64,000 nucleotides of DNA. Origin: Adhaeribacter rhizoryzae. GTDB taxonomy: Bacteria; Bacteroidota; Bacteroidia; Cytophagales; Hymenobacteraceae. The position numbers and the translations under genes were made by a program. The stretch spans positions 434,001 through 498,000 of the forward strand of contig NZ_VWSF01000001.1 in NCBI RefSeq assembly GCF_008629685.1, in the 5' to 3' direction. Positions 34,109 through 44,600 of the stretch are shown piece by piece. Positions within the stretch are counted from its first letter, which is position 1. Each line of letters begins with the position of its first letter. Below the pieces are notes generated by a model. The model did no database searches and had not been told where the DNA came from. It saw only the letters and a list, made by a program, of their open reading frames with translations.

Positions 34109-34322
34109 AAAAAGAGTAGCCTTATTTAATAATTATATCTGTTGTTAGGCAAATATTATATGTAAGGAGTTTAAGCAACCCAATCTTGTCATTCAGGAGG
34201 AACCTATTTAGCAGATAACCAAATAGGTTCCTCCTGAATGACAGAGATGAGTTCCTTTGCCTAACACATCGCTTATAAGAATATATTTATTATAGAAATC
34301 ATAAAATAGGCTACTCTTTTTT
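34109..34322. repeat. Nested palindromic element between fabD and folK
   Basis: Three inverted repeats share one centre. The inner one is a 20-bp perfect stem starting CATTCAGGAGGAACC near 34193 and ending near 34241. The middle one is GTTAGGCAAA (34144-34153) with TTTGCCTAAC (34256-34265). The outer one pairs AAAAGAGTAGCC (34110-34122 region) with GGCTACTCTTTT (34309-34320), whose right arm includes the folK stop region. It could be a bidirectional terminator or a non-autonomous mobile hairpin element. Confidence 0.7.
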
Positions 34323-34799
34323 ATAGATTACCACAGGCAAATTATCCGGGCATTCGGCTAGTAAAACTTTGTTGGTTTTATTTAATGCCGGATGAACAAA
34401 GTCAGGCGCTAATTCTACTAAAGGCATTAAGGCGAAGCGCCTGTCTTGTAACCGCGGGTGCGGAATAATTAAATAAGGTAAGTTTAGTGCCAGGTGGTCG
34501 TAGTACAAAATATCAATATCAATTACCCGCGCGCCCCACTTTATTTTCCGTTCCCGGCCTAATAATTTTTCAATTAAATTAATTTGGGTTAAAAGCTCCT
34601 CGGGCGTTAATGCGGTAGAAATTTGCAGTAATTGGTTTAAAAAAGCAGGCTGATCTTCCAGGCCCCAGGCGGCCGTTTCGTATAGCTGCGATTTTGCCTT
34701 AACTGCGCCAACAGATAATGCTAATTGCGTAGTGGCAGCCGTTAAAAAATATTCCCGATCGCCTTGGTTGCTGCCGAGTAATAAATAAGTAATTGGCAT
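34311..34799 (-). CDS. folK: 2-amino-4-hydroxy-6-hydroxymethyldihydropteridine diphosphokinase
   Basis: The 162-residue protein begins YLLLGSNQGDRE, the HPPK start, and has the FLNQLLQIST segment (about 54-63) and the WGARVIDIDILYYD motif (about 87-100) with the paired Mg-binding aspartates, then PHPRLQDRRFALMPL. It transfers diphosphate from ATP to the pterin in folate synthesis. Length is typical. Its ATG abuts the stop codon of the upstream alpha/beta hydrolase with no gap, so the two are translated from one message. Confidence 0.95.
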   Translation of the reverse strand: MPITYLLLGSNQGDREYFLTAATTQLALSVGAVKAKSQLYETAAWGLEDQPAFLNQLLQISTALTPEELLTQINLIEKLLGRERKIKWGARVIDIDILYYDHLALNLPYLIIPHPRLQDRRFALMPLVELAPDFVHPALNKTNKVLLAECPDNLPVVIYKKE

Positions 34800-35654
34800 T
34801 TAAAAAGCTTTAAAAAAAGAAATGGTTTTATCGGCGGCGTGTTGGGCAGCGGCAGGTAAGGTTGTATGCGGATAAGGATGGGAACCCCCGAAGCTATGAT
34901 CGCATTTAGTAATTATTTCCAGCGCAGCATCTGGTTTGTTGGTTTTTAAATCGTAAGCCATTTGCAAAGGGAGCGTTTCGTCGTGGGTACCGTGGATTAA
35001 CAGCAGCGGTTGGGTCATATGGCGGGCGGCGGCCGGAATACTTAACTTTTCTTTGTTCGCCAGAAAATCTTCTACTAATTGGTAATACAGCGGCAATAGT
35101 TGTTTGGTGCGCATATTTTCTACGTGTAGCACGCCCTCTTCTTTCCACTTGGCTATTACCTGCGCCGGCCAGCGGTTTTCGAGGTCGCTAATGGCGGCCC
35201 AGGTAGCGGTGGCTTTAATTCGAATATCCTGTGCCGAGGCCAAAATAGCTAACCCGCCGCCGCGGCTATGCCCGATTATAAATAGCTGGTTTAAGTTTAT
35301 TTCATTCGCCGGTACAGCACTTTTATTGGTGTATAAATAATCTATTAAGGTGCTAACATCGGTTAATTCTTTCGAAAAGTTGTTTTGCGCAAATGCTTCC
35401 AGGTCTAGTACATCGTCTTCGGTAAGAGTGCTGCCGTTATGCGATAAATTTAATTTAATGAAAACAAACCCAGCTTCGGCAAAATAATCGGCTAGTAAGT
35501 TAAAGTAACCCCATTCTTTAAACCCTTTAAAACCATGAATAAATATGACCACCGGCTTAGGTAAATTATTGGGCTGCAAACGGGCATCGGCCCGTGTAGC
35601 CCGGCCGTGAGTTGGCGTTATCGTAAAATCTAGACGTTGGAGCGGTGCTGGCAT
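34800..35654 (-). CDS. Alpha/beta hydrolase (dienelactone-hydrolase/BAAT-like)
   Basis: The 284-residue protein has the alpha/beta hydrolase layout: VIFIHGFKGFKEWG with the oxyanion glycine (about 36-49), the nucleophile elbow IIGHSRGGGLAIL (serine at about 134), a late aspartate in LLIHGTHDETLP and a histidine in TKCDHSFGGSHPY. No signal peptide is seen, so it acts in the cytoplasm, probably as an esterase or peptidase-like hydrolase. The substrate is unknown. It is upstream of and directly adjacent to folK, an arrangement that may simply be operon packing. Confidence 0.85.
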   Translation of the reverse strand: MPAPLQRLDFTITPTHGRATRADARLQPNNLPKPVVIFIHGFKGFKEWGYFNLLADYFAEAGFVFIKLNLSHNGSTLTEDDVLDLEAFAQNNFSKELTDVSTLIDYLYTNKSAVPANEINLNQLFIIGHSRGGGLAILASAQDIRIKATATWAAISDLENRWPAQVIAKWKEEGVLHVENMRTKQLLPLYYQLVEDFLANKEKLSIPAAARHMTQPLLLIHGTHDETLPLQMAYDLKTNKPDAALEIITKCDHSFGGSHPYPHTTLPAAAQHAADKTISFFKAF

Positions 35655-35918
35655 ATTTAAGCAAAATAATTTATTACCTGACTTAATATTAAGATTTTTG
35701 GGTAAAGATAAAAATATTAAGGTTGCGGTTTTTTGGGATTATTAGTACAATTTTAAATAAGTAACCAGGTAAATGCAGCTAACGGATAAGGTTAATATTT
35801 AGCTAAAGAAAATTTATGCAGGAATTAAAAGAGCAGCCTGCTTGCCTAAACAATAAACTTAGTGCATAAAAAACTGTTTGGATTCGAGGTGCCTACCTAG
35901 TAATATTGTGCCCCGGAC

Positions 35919-36896
35919 ATGCGCGTAACCCTAAAAGATATCCAAGCCCCTATTGCAACGGAAATGGCGGAATTTGAAAAAAAATTCCGGAGTTCGATGC
36001 AATCGCGGGTATTGCTGCTGGATAAGATTATGGGCTATATTGTAAAGCGCAAAGGCAAGCAAATGCGCCCCATGTTTGTTTTCTTTTCGGCCAAGCTTTT
36101 TGGCAGCGATATATCCGAAGCTACTTACCGCGGCGCCGCCTTAATAGAATTATTACATACGGCCACGCTGGTGCACGACGATGTAGTAGACGATGCCAAT
36201 TACCGCCGCGGTTTTTTCTCTGTAAATGCGCTCTGGAAAAACAAAATTGCCGTTTTAGTGGGCGATTACCTATTATCGAAAGGCTTGCTGTTGTCGTTGC
36301 AAAACGATGATTTTGATTTGCTGAAGATTGTATCGAATGCGGTAAAAGAAATGAGTGAGGGCGAGCTGTTGCAGATTGAAAAAGCCCGCCGGCTGGATAT
36401 TACTGAAAGTATTTATTTTGATATTATTCGTCAGAAAACTGCTTCTTTAATTGCTTCGTGTTGTGCAGTGGGTGCTTCTTCAGCGGGTGCCGATGCCGAA
36501 ACGGTGGAAAAAGCCCGGCTCTTCGGCGAAAAAGTGGGCATTGCCTTCCAGATTAAAGACGACTTGTTTGATTACGGCACTGCTGAAATTGGTAAGCCCG
36601 TAGGCATTGATATTAAAGAAAAGAAAATGACGCTGCCGCTTATTTATGCGTTGCAGCAAGCCGATTGGTTTACCAAGCGCCAAATGATTTATCATGTTAA
36701 AAACAACAATGGTAAAAATGAAGTGGTAGCCAAGGTTATTCAATTTGTAAAACAATCAGGAGGCTTAGATTACGCCATTAGCCAAATGAATAAATACGCC
36801 GAAGAAGCGCTGCAAATATTGCACTCGTTCGCGCCTTCTCCTTCGCGCACTTCTCTGGAGCAACTTATTTCTTATACCATCGAACGCGAGAAATAA
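35919..36896 (+). CDS. Trans-polyprenyl diphosphate synthase
   Basis: The 325-residue protein has both aspartate-rich motifs of trans-isoprenyl synthases: D87-D-V-V-D91 in LVHDDVVDDANYRRG and the second in FQIKDDLFDYG (about 215-225), with GKQMRPMFVFFSAKLFG before the first. It extends farnesyl diphosphate with IPP units. The size and the style suggest a long-chain enzyme that makes the menaquinone side chain rather than a short-chain GGPP synthase, but chain length is not certain. It could also supply precursors for the carotenoid pathway encoded about 27 kb away. It is monocistronic. Confidence 0.9.
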   Translation: MRVTLKDIQAPIATEMAEFEKKFRSSMQSRVLLLDKIMGYIVKRKGKQMRPMFVFFSAKLFGSDISEATYRGAALIELLHTATLVHDDVVDDANYRRGFFSVNALWKNKIAVLVGDYLLSKGLLLSLQNDDFDLLKIVSNAVKEMSEGELLQIEKARRLDITESIYFDIIRQKTASLIASCCAVGASSAGADAETVEKARLFGEKVGIAFQIKDDLFDYGTAEIGKPVGIDIKEKKMTLPLIYALQQADWFTKRQMIYHVKNNNGKNEVVAKVIQFVKQSGGLDYAISQMNKYAEEALQILHSFAPSPSRTSLEQLISYTIEREK

Positions 36897-37212
36897 TAAC
36901 TATTTATTCACTGCCATTCGTTGTTATTTAATCCCCGGCTAGCTCCATCTTCTTTAAATCTTAAGTAACCTTTTCTTAAATTTTAAGTAGCGCAGCTATC
37001 AATTATTTGTTACATAATTAGCAATAATACCCTTGTTTAAAAGCAGTTAATCTGTTAAAAGCTTATTAAACAGTATATTGAAGATGTTTATTTAAACAAA
37101 TACTATGTTACTTTTAAGTAAACACTGTCCTTTTTGTGCAATATATTTCTTAGTAAGTTTATACTATCAAAATATTCAAACAGAATAGTTTGGATGGTAA
37201 TTTTAGTTTAGC
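36897..37212. other. Intergenic region before the 55-residue membrane peptide
   Basis: This 316-base AT-rich gap contains scattered TTAAGT words but no clear promoter, terminator or palindrome. A 27-codon frame at 37105-37188 has no supporting features and was not called. Confidence 0.5.
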
Positions 37213-37380
37213 ATGTTCATTAAAAGAGTTATATCCTTCATTTTAATTTTCCTGATAGTTTTTACCTTACAGGTAAAAGACAAGGAAGTAAAGGGTATTG
37301 ATTCTTTTGCAGTAATAAAAATTCAGAATGCCATGAAGGTGGCCGAAGAAGAAACAAAGCTCCCCAATATGCTGTATTAA
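37213..37380 (+). CDS. Small membrane-anchored protein of unknown function (55 residues)
   Basis: An ATG at 37213 opens 55 codons to a TAA at 37378-37380. The peptide has a basic start (MFIKR), a strongly hydrophobic segment (about 6-20, ISFILIFLIVFTLQ) and then a charged, helical tail with VIKIQNAMKVAEEETKL. This layout, one membrane helix plus an amphipathic tail, is what real small membrane proteins look like, and codon use resembles the neighbours. No family is recognised. It lies between the convergent TlpA-like gene and the polyprenyl synthase. The absence of a clear ribosome-binding site or promoter keeps confidence moderate. Confidence 0.5.
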   Translation: MFIKRVISFILIFLIVFTLQVKDKEVKGIDSFAVIKIQNAMKVAEEETKLPNMLY

Positions 37381-37419
37381 TTTCTTTAGTTGAAATATTC
37401 TGCGAGTTTCGGCAAGTGT

Positions 37420-38670
37420 TTATTCCTGTAGCAATTTCTGAATGGTTTTTTCAAAATCCTGCACAAATTCTTCGTAGTAGTGGCCGGTGCCCGGTCCCGA
37501 AAATCCTGTATGAATCTTCCTGACAGCACCTTTTTTATCCAGAATAATGGTGGTAGGAAAAGCCATTACGTGGTTTAGCATCGGGAGCGTTTTGGCCGCC
37601 GATTCTTTGTCGCGCGTGCCGGCTACTAACAACGGGTAATTAATCCCAAACCGGCTTTTTAGTTTCTCTAACCGTTTTTTTGCTTTCTCAAACTCGGGGT
37701 TTTGTTCGTAAGCCAGGCCAATAATTTCGAGCCCTTTATTTTTATTTTGGTTATAAAAAGGAGCTAGGTAAGCTGTTTCGTCCATGCAGTTGGGGCACCA
37801 AGAGCCCATGAGTTGCAACACCACTACTTTGCCTTTAAACTGAGGGTCTGCGAGTGAAACCTTAGTGCCGTTTAAATCCGGGAATGTAAAATCCAGTTTG
37901 GAGTAGCCAGGTTTCAGGTAGGTTAAGGTGTCGGCAGCGGGTAAAACAGCATTTTCGTTGCGCATAGCAAGCCAGGTACTGCGGCCGGTTTTGCCGGAAA
38001 AAAAATTACCTTGCAGTTTACCTTCACCATTGGGCGAGGCTTTAAATAAATAAGCGTGGGAACCATCGAACGTAGATAAACGCAGTTCGTCGCCGCTCAC
38101 TTCGCCATCGAGGTAGCGGTAATCGCCGGTAGCGCTCAGAAAAGTGCCCGATAAATGATTGCCCTGCTGCGTAAATACCCCAATGGCTTTTTCTTCAATT
38201 CCTTCTTCATCTTTAAAAACTACATCCCATTTACCAGTATAATTTTGCGTGGGGGCAGCGGGGTTGCGCGAAAAGCGGTATTGCTGATCGTGCTTCGCGC
38301 TAAATTCCACTTCATAAGGTTCGTCTAGGTTATATCTAATCCATTGGCCTTTCAGGCCATCTTCCTGGTTGTTGATATGGGCTTTTAGGTCTGCATCAAA
38401 AATATGCAACGGTATTTTTACGGAGTCGCCGGTTACGGTAATTTCATCGAGTAATATTTTTTCGGAGCCGTTTACCAGGTACGCAATGGTTTTACCGGTC
38501 TGGTTTTTAGTTACTTCCAATAAAAAAGGTAATTCCTGATTCGAAATAGTGAGCACACCGCGCCAGGTACCGGGTTTTAAGGTTTTATTTTTTGGCTGAC
38601 ACGCCGCCGCAAATAATATTAACAGGCCAAGATTAACACCAGCGCTTATATATTTAAATAAGTTGTTCAT
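37420..38670 (-). CDS. TlpA-like disulfide reductase lipoprotein
   Basis: The 416-residue protein has a lipoprotein signal (LILFAAAC, lipid cysteine C24), a beta-rich N-terminal half (about 30-245) and a thioredoxin-like domain from about 258. The active site is C292-P-N-C295 in MGSWCPNCMDETAYL, of the TlpA/ResA class, and a cis-proline is in FPTTIILDKKG. Such periplasmic or outer-membrane-facing proteins reduce disulfides, for instance in cytochrome c maturation. The partner here is not evident. The N-terminal domain resembles sequences found before TlpA domains in other Bacteroidota. A TACTTTTG -7 element lies 48 bases upstream. Confidence 0.9.
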   Translation of the reverse strand: MNNLFKYISAGVNLGLLILFAAACQPKNKTLKPGTWRGVLTISNQELPFLLEVTKNQTGKTIAYLVNGSEKILLDEITVTGDSVKIPLHIFDADLKAHINNQEDGLKGQWIRYNLDEPYEVEFSAKHDQQYRFSRNPAAPTQNYTGKWDVVFKDEEGIEEKAIGVFTQQGNHLSGTFLSATGDYRYLDGEVSGDELRLSTFDGSHAYLFKASPNGEGKLQGNFFSGKTGRSTWLAMRNENAVLPAADTLTYLKPGYSKLDFTFPDLNGTKVSLADPQFKGKVVVLQLMGSWCPNCMDETAYLAPFYNQNKNKGLEIIGLAYEQNPEFEKAKKRLEKLKSRFGINYPLLVAGTRDKESAAKTLPMLNHVMAFPTTIILDKKGAVRKIHTGFSGPGTGHYYEEFVQDFEKTIQKLLQE

Positions 38671-38717
38671 GTATCAGAAAAATAGATTAGTAGGACTAAG
38701 CGAACAAATTGTGGCCG

Positions 38718-38725
38718 CAAAAGTA
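38718..38725 (-). promoter_or_regulatory. -7 element for the TlpA-like gene
   Basis: On the minus strand this is TACTTTTG, a perfect TAnnTTTG match 48 bases before the start codon. No convincing TTG is found 19-21 bases further upstream, so only half of the promoter is supported. Confidence 0.4.
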
Positions 38726-38836
38726 AAAGAATACTACTTTATTTAGAAATTAATAGCTGCCGCGCCCGTGCTATTAGATTCGGCTTTAATTCTTAATTGT
38801 ACGTAAAACCTAACACTTATACATAAATGAGAAATT

Positions 38837-39064
38837 ATGAATCCTGATACAACTCCAAACCCGATTGAGCCGGATAAAATAACCAACGCTGATGAAAGCA
38901 AAGAACTGCCCGGCAATAATTCTGAAATACAAGCTCCCCGGCAAACCGACGAACTGGATACCCATTACGAAGGCGTACGGGAAGCGGGCAATGTAGCCGC
39001 CGAAGACGAAAAGGAAACCGATAAACTGGATGGCAGTAATGTAAACAACCTGCGCACCAAGTAA
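38837..39064 (+). CDS. Small acidic, probably disordered protein (75 residues)
   Basis: The protein is 75 residues, rich in D, E, N, P and K, and has no hydrophobic core or signal peptide. It contains DELDTHYEGVREAGNVAAED, which looks like the most structured part. No family is recognised. The composition suggests an intrinsically disordered cytoplasmic protein, perhaps stress related, but nothing in the neighbourhood (divergent TlpA-like gene, downstream aconitase) indicates a role. The coding frame has codon use like the flanking genes, which supports that it is real. Confidence 0.6.
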   Translation: MNPDTTPNPIEPDKITNADESKELPGNNSEIQAPRQTDELDTHYEGVREAGNVAAEDEKETDKLDGSNVNNLRTK

Positions 39065-39162
39065 GTACGGCTAAGCAGGGGGTTACAATGTAATACTTAT
39101 TTGTTTTTATTTTAAATAAGAAAATAGGATTACATTAAATAGCACTTTTATATCTGGTTATA

Positions 39163-39170
39163 TATATTTG
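39163..39170 (+). promoter_or_regulatory. -7 element for aconitase
   Basis: TATATTTG matches TAnnTTTG perfectly and lies 72 bases before the ATG at 39243. The -33 partner is weak, so this is a tentative promoter. Confidence 0.4.
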
Positions 39171-39242
39171 CGCAAATTTAAATGGGCATGTACTGGTTTT
39201 TAGTTGCTTGCCCAACAGTACAAACCTTCAAAACCAATAATT

Positions 39243-41549
39243 ATGGCATTTGATATAGAAATGATAAAGACGGTGTATGCCGGACTTGGCGCGCGTATAG
39301 CGGCTGCCCGGACAGCAGTAGGCCGTCCGCTTACCCAAACCGAAAAAATTCTTTACGCACATTTATATAATGGCAACGCTACCCAGGCGTTTGAGCGCGG
39401 CAAGTCTTACGTAGATTTTGCCCCGGACCGGGTTGCCATGCAGGATGCTACCGCGCAGATGGCATTGCTGCAATTTATGCAGGCGGGTAAACCGCAGGCA
39501 GCAGTTCCGTCTACGGTACACTGCGACCACTTAATTCAGGCCCGCGACGGCGCCAACGAAGATTTAGAAGTAGCCGTTACCGAAAACAAAGAAGTTTACG
39601 ATTTCCTGGCTTCGGTTTCAAATAAATATGGTATTGGCTTCTGGAAACCAGGGGCCGGTATTATTCACCAGGTAGTATTGGAGAACTATGCTTTCCCGGG
39701 TGGTATGATGATTGGTACCGACTCGCATACGCCTAATGCCGGTGGCTTGGGTATGATTGCCATTGGGGTAGGCGGTGCCGATGCCGTAGACGTAATGGCC
39801 GGTATGGCCTGGGAGTTAAAATTCCCGAAAGTAATTGGGGTTAAGTTAACCGGCCGCATGAGTGGTTGGACTTCGCCGAAAGATGTAATTCTGAAAGTGG
39901 CAGGTATTTTAACTGTAAAAGGTGGTACCGGCGCTATTGTAGAATATTTTGGCGAAGGTGCCAACAGTATGTCTTGTACTGGTAAAGCTACCATCTGTAA
40001 CATGGGTGCCGAAATTGGCGCTACCACTTCGGTATTTGCTTACGACGGCAAAATGCGCGATTACCTGGTAGGAACTGAGCGGGCCGATATTGCGGACTTA
40101 GCCGACCAAGTGGCCGAGCACCTGCGGGCTGATGATGAAGTTTACGCCGATCCGGCCGCTTTCTACGATCAGTTAATTGAAATTAATTTATCGGAGTTGG
40201 AGCCGCACGTAAACGGACCATTTACGCCGGATGCCGCGTGGCCAATTTCCCAATTTGCCGCGGCGGTTAAAGAACACGATTGGCCGGCTAAGTTAGAAGT
40301 AGGTTTAATTGGTTCTTGTACCAACTCTTCTTACGAAGATATTACCCGGGCAGCTTCTATTGCTAGCCAGGCTGTTGAAAAAGGCTTAGCGGTTAATGCC
40401 GAGTTTACCGTAACGCCCGGTTCTGAACTGGTGCGGTATACTGTGCAACGCGATGGCTTGTTAGATACTTTTGCCGAAATGGGTGGTGTAGTATTGGCGA
40501 ATGCCTGCGGACCATGTATTGGCCAATGGGCGCGTCATACCGATGATCCTAAACGCAGAAATTCTATTATTACTTCTTTTAACCGGAATTTCGCTAAGCG
40601 GAACGATGGCAACCCCAATACCCACGCTTTTGTGGCTTCGCCCGAAATTGTAACCGCGTTTGCGATTGCCGGTGATTTAACCTTTAATCCTTTAACTGAT
40701 ACATTGGTAAATAAAAACGGTGAAGCCGTTAAGCTGGATGAGCCAAGAGGCGTTGAACTACCGGTTAATGGTTTTGCGGTTGAAGATGCTGGTTATGTTG
40801 CGCCGGCCGAAGAAGGTAGCCAGGTTAATGTGATTGTAGATCCGCAATCAGACCGTCTGCAATTGCTCGAAGGTTTCCAGCCCTGGAATGGTAACGATTA
40901 TAAAGGCTTACGTCTGTTAATTAAGGCCCAAGGTAAATGTACCACCGACCATATTTCAATGGCTGGTCCTTGGTTAAAATACCGCGGACACCTGGATAAT
41001 ATTTCGAATAACATGCTGATTGGTGCTACCAATGCTTTTAATGGCGAAACCAATAGCGTGAAAAACCACACGGTACAAGGTACGCCTTACCAGGAAGTCC
41101 CAACCGTAGCCCGGGCCCTTAAAGCAGCCGGTATTGGTTCTATTGTGGTCGGCGACGAAAACTACGGCGAAGGTTCATCGCGTGAGCATGCGGCCATGGA
41201 GCCTCGCCATTTAGGTGTTAAAGTGGTACTGGTAAAATCTTTTGCCCGTATTCACGAAACCAACCTGAAAAAGCAAGGTATGCTGGCTTTAACTTTTGCA
41301 AATAAAGCCGATTATGATGCAATTCAGGAAGATGACCTGATTGACGTAGTTGGATTGTCCGGGTTCGCTCCAGGCAAATCTTTGCAAGTAGTATTGCACC
41401 ACGCCGATGGCAGCACCCATACTTTCGAGGTTAACCATACTTACAACGAAGGTCAGATTGGCTGGTTCAGAGCCGGTTCGGCGCTTAACCTTATCCGGAT
41501 ACAAGGTGCCGCTACCCAAGCCAACCAGGTTTCCGGTCAGAAAGCTTAA
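39243..41549 (+). CDS. Aconitate hydratase, mitochondrial type
   Basis: The 768-residue protein from ATG 39243 (an in-frame TTG at 39204 is less likely) has the 4Fe-4S ligands in [10 protein letters not shown] and [11 protein letters not shown], the substrate motifs [14 protein letters not shown] and [16 protein letters not shown], and the swivelling C-terminal domain with [14 protein letters not shown] before it. It interconverts citrate and isocitrate in the TCA cycle. Sequence style and length follow the mitochondrial-type aconitase used by Bacteroidota, distinct from AcnA and AcnB of E. coli. It is monocistronic and ends at a strong bidirectional terminator. Confidence 0.95.
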   Translation: MAFDIEMIKTVYAGLGARIAAARTAVGRPLTQTEKILYAHLYNGNATQAFERGKSYVDFAPDRVAMQDATAQMALLQFMQAGKPQAAVPSTVHCDHLIQARDGANEDLEVAVTENKEVYDFLASVSNKYGIGFWKPGAGIIHQVVLENYAFPGGMMIGTDSHTPNAGGLGMIAIGVGGADAVDVMAGMAWELKFPKVIGVKLTGRMSGWTSPKDVILKVAGILTVKGGTGAIVEYFGEGANSMSCTGKATICNMGAEIGATTSVFAYDGKMRDYLVGTERADIADLADQVAEHLRADDEVYADPAAFYDQLIEINLSELEPHVNGPFTPDAAWPISQFAAAVKEHDWPAKLEVGLIGSCTNSSYEDITRAASIASQAVEKGLAVNAEFTVTPGSELVRYTVQRDGLLDTFAEMGGVVLANACGPCIGQWARHTDDPKRRNSIITSFNRNFAKRNDGNPNTHAFVASPEIVTAFAIAGDLTFNPLTDTLVNKNGEAVKLDEPRGVELPVNGFAVEDAGYVAPAEEGSQVNVIVDPQSDRLQLLEGFQPWNGNDYKGLRLLIKAQGKCTTDHISMAGPWLKYRGHLDNISNNMLIGATNAFNGETNSVKNHTVQGTPYQEVPTVARALKAAGIGSIVVGDENYGEGSSREHAAMEPRHLGVKVVLVKSFARIHETNLKKQGMLALTFANKADYDAIQEDDLIDVVGLSGFAPGKSLQVVLHHADGSTHTFEVNHTYNEGQIGWFRAGSALNLIRIQGAATQANQVSGQKA

Positions 41550-41560
41550 TAATTAATAAT

Positions 41561-41611
41561 ATTGGTTAAATAAAAAGGCCCTCCGCAAGAGGGCCTTTTT
41601 ATTTAACCAAT
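41561..41611. terminator. Bidirectional terminator, aconitase / subtilase
   Basis: A 23-bp perfect inverted repeat starts ATTGGTTAAATAAAAAGG (41561) and ends at 41611 around the loop CGCAA (41584-41588). The GC-rich part AGGCCCTC/GAGGGCCT is flanked by an A-run and a T-run, so it can act on both convergent genes. Confidence 0.93.
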
Positions 41612-41687
41612 TTCCTGATTTCAATTAGAATATTTTGCACGCCACCAGTAACATGCCAACAGCCAGCGTTTATAGTAGTTAGGCTAA

Positions 41688-44600
41688 TTACAAATACTGA
41701 AACTTTTGGCGATAAATACCATCTTTACCTCTAATTTGAAGCACATACATACCTTTAGCCAAGCCAGCTAGCTTTAAGCTATGCAAACCGGTTCTGGTTA
41801 TGGCTTGTTGTTTCACTACGGTACCCATCAGGTTAATTACTTCCAACGTAACATTGTTGCTCGTAGCTATATTGGCAGGTATCTGAATAAATAATTGATC
41901 TTGGGTCGGGTTAGGATACACCACAAAATCGGCGGCTTGCCAATTATTACTGAAATCCAGGTATTTAATCTGAATATTTTGCGTGAGCGAATCAACACAA
42001 CCTTTATTATCTGTTACCACCAGTTTAACGTTATAGCTGCCAGGTTGCTGATATTGAATAGTTGGCTCTTTTGACCGGCTCTCGCCTTTGTCGCCAAAGT
42101 ACCAGTGCCAGCTAACGGCCTCGGGTGTTTGGTCTTTAAAATTTACCAGGCCATTAAGCGCCAAAGTTTCTGGATTAGGATTGTAGGTAAACGCCACACT
42201 GGGCTTTTGTACCTGAATTTTTACGGGTACTAACGGACTTTCGTAAAGCGAATCGGCATTACTCACGTAAAGAACTGTGTTGCTGTTGAGGCGAGGTGTC
42301 TTATAGCTAACCCCAGAACCCAACACCGTTTTCCGGTCTGCATCGGCATAAAATTTAAATTTGGAGCCATTTTCCGGGGATATAACCGAGGGAGTGCCCG
42401 GGCAAATAGTATCGTTTTGCAGCACGGGAGTAGGACTGATTTTTACCTCTATGTAGCGGGCTTTAGCTGCGGTAGCGCTTTTTTGCAGATCTTCTAAATT
42501 ATCCCCGGCTAATATGGCAAAGGCTACCGTTACGGTTTCACCGGAGGCTAAGTACGGGATTCGGGCGCCGGTTACATCCGATACATCGTTGCCTTGGCCG
42601 TTTAAACCGGCGCTACGGTTTTTATCTGGGGTGTTAGACAAAGCCCGGTATTTTTTTACATCACTAAAACCGTCCGAAAGGCTAATATTATCGGTTGGGC
42701 CGTACAGGTTATCGATGGCATAGTGGGTAGCCGGTAAATCCGACAGTAATTTAACCCCGGCATAAACATTGCGGCGGTCTACGTTATACACATAGCCCAT
42801 TTGGTGGTCTGGGTCCCAATCGGCTGCATTCCGGAAAGCCCCATCAATATCCCAATCGGTGTACATGCCGGCATACAAGTTCTGAAACGGCTCCAGGGTG
42901 TTATTCGTGATCTTGTATTCCAGCACAACAAATTTATGATTAGGGGCATTTTTCCAGGCATAGGCCCGGTAAGATACGCGTACGCCAGCCGTATTAGTAG
43001 ACGGAAATGAATCTTGAATGGCTCCTTGCGCGGCTATATCGGCAAACTTTGGATTAGGAATAAACCGAACGCCTGCTACTTTCGAAAAATTATTATCTGA
43101 TTCGAACAAATCGTTACGAATATTATCCGATACGCGGCCCGGTGTAGTACCAATCATAATACCCCCTTCGGCTAACAGCGGATTACCTTTTTTGTAAAAT
43201 ATGCCGTCGCCTTGCTGGTAATCTAACCCGTTGTAGCCAATATTACCTTTACTGGTTATACTTACGCCCAGGTTATTAATATTAATGGTAACAAAATCGG
43301 GGTTAGCGGCAATTTTAAAATATTGATAATCTGTGTAACTGCCATCGGCATAACCGTACCGGAAATTCAGAACCGAATTTAGCGGTATATCGGGGTTTAT
43401 ATAAATAACAAAAGGATTGCTGGCATTGGTAACAGAAGCGCCACTCGCAATTGCCCCGCCCGCAAAACTATTTTGCAGAATAGTTACGTACGGCGAAGTA
43501 CAGGTTAAAGTAACCTGCAGGTTTGCTGTAGCCGCTAACACGTTCTGGAAAGTGCCGGTAATTTTTAAAGTATCGCCGGCCATCAGGCTATTTCCTTTGT
43601 TAAACTTGTTCTCTATATTCCGGACCGATTTGGTGTTGGTTTCGGATAAAGCCCGGTATAAATTAAGCCGGCCACGGCCCAGTCTTTCCTGAAAAGGCGC
43701 ATTTGTTTGTATGTGGTAAATATCATCGGTGGTTAGGCGAATTTGCTCGGCAACCTGCATAGGCGTATAATGCGGAAATTGCTTGCTGACCAAAGCCGCG
43801 GCCGCGGCCACAATAGGAGCAGCAAACGATGTGCCGTGGCCATAGGTGTATTCATTATTTTTGGCACCTGTGGTCGTAACGGATAGGCCCGGCGCCATCA
43901 GATCTACTTTATTGCTGTAAGTATGGAAAGATACCCGGTTATCGCTCGGATCGACGGATGTTACTGAAATAACGTTATCGTAAGAGGCTGGGTAAAAATC
44001 AAAATCGCCGTTGGTGTTACCAGCTGCCGCTACCACAATTGCTTTTTTATTGATAACCGCATAGTTAATTATGTCCTGCTCATAAGCCGAACTAAATCCT
44101 GGTGAGCCCCAGGATAAATTAATTACTTTACAGCCGTGGTCGGCGGCATACACAATGGCTTCGTAGCCCGCAAAATTGCCTTTGGCTTTAGAGTTGAAAA
44201 CTTTTATAGGTAATACTTTACAATTATAGGCTACGCCAGCCAAGCCTTTACCATTATTTGCTTCCGCCGCAACAATTCCAGTTACAAAAATACCGTGTGC
44301 ATTGGCATCAGCCGTTGGGTCATTGTCGTTATCGCCCAAATCCCAGCCATGAAAATTATCAACGTACCCGTCGTTATCGTCATCTATGCCGTTAATCGGG
44401 TCAGCGTAGTTATACTTTATTTGCTTCTTTAAATCTTCGTGGTTTAAATTAATGCCCGTATCCAGCACCCCAATTACCACCGTTGAATCGCCCGTTTGAA
44501 TATCCCAGCCTTTATAAGCTTTTATGGTTTTAAGATAATACTGTTTTCCCTTCAGCGAATCGGCCAAGGGGTCATTCGGCATTTTGAGTAGTTCGGGAAT

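Noticed and set aside
37105-37188. 27-codon frame in the gap before the 55-residue membrane protein
   Set aside because: Too short, without signal or conserved features.
39204-39242. TTG start extending aconitase by 13 residues
   Set aside because: The ATG at 39243 is preceded by a -7 element at a reasonable distance and starts the conserved region.
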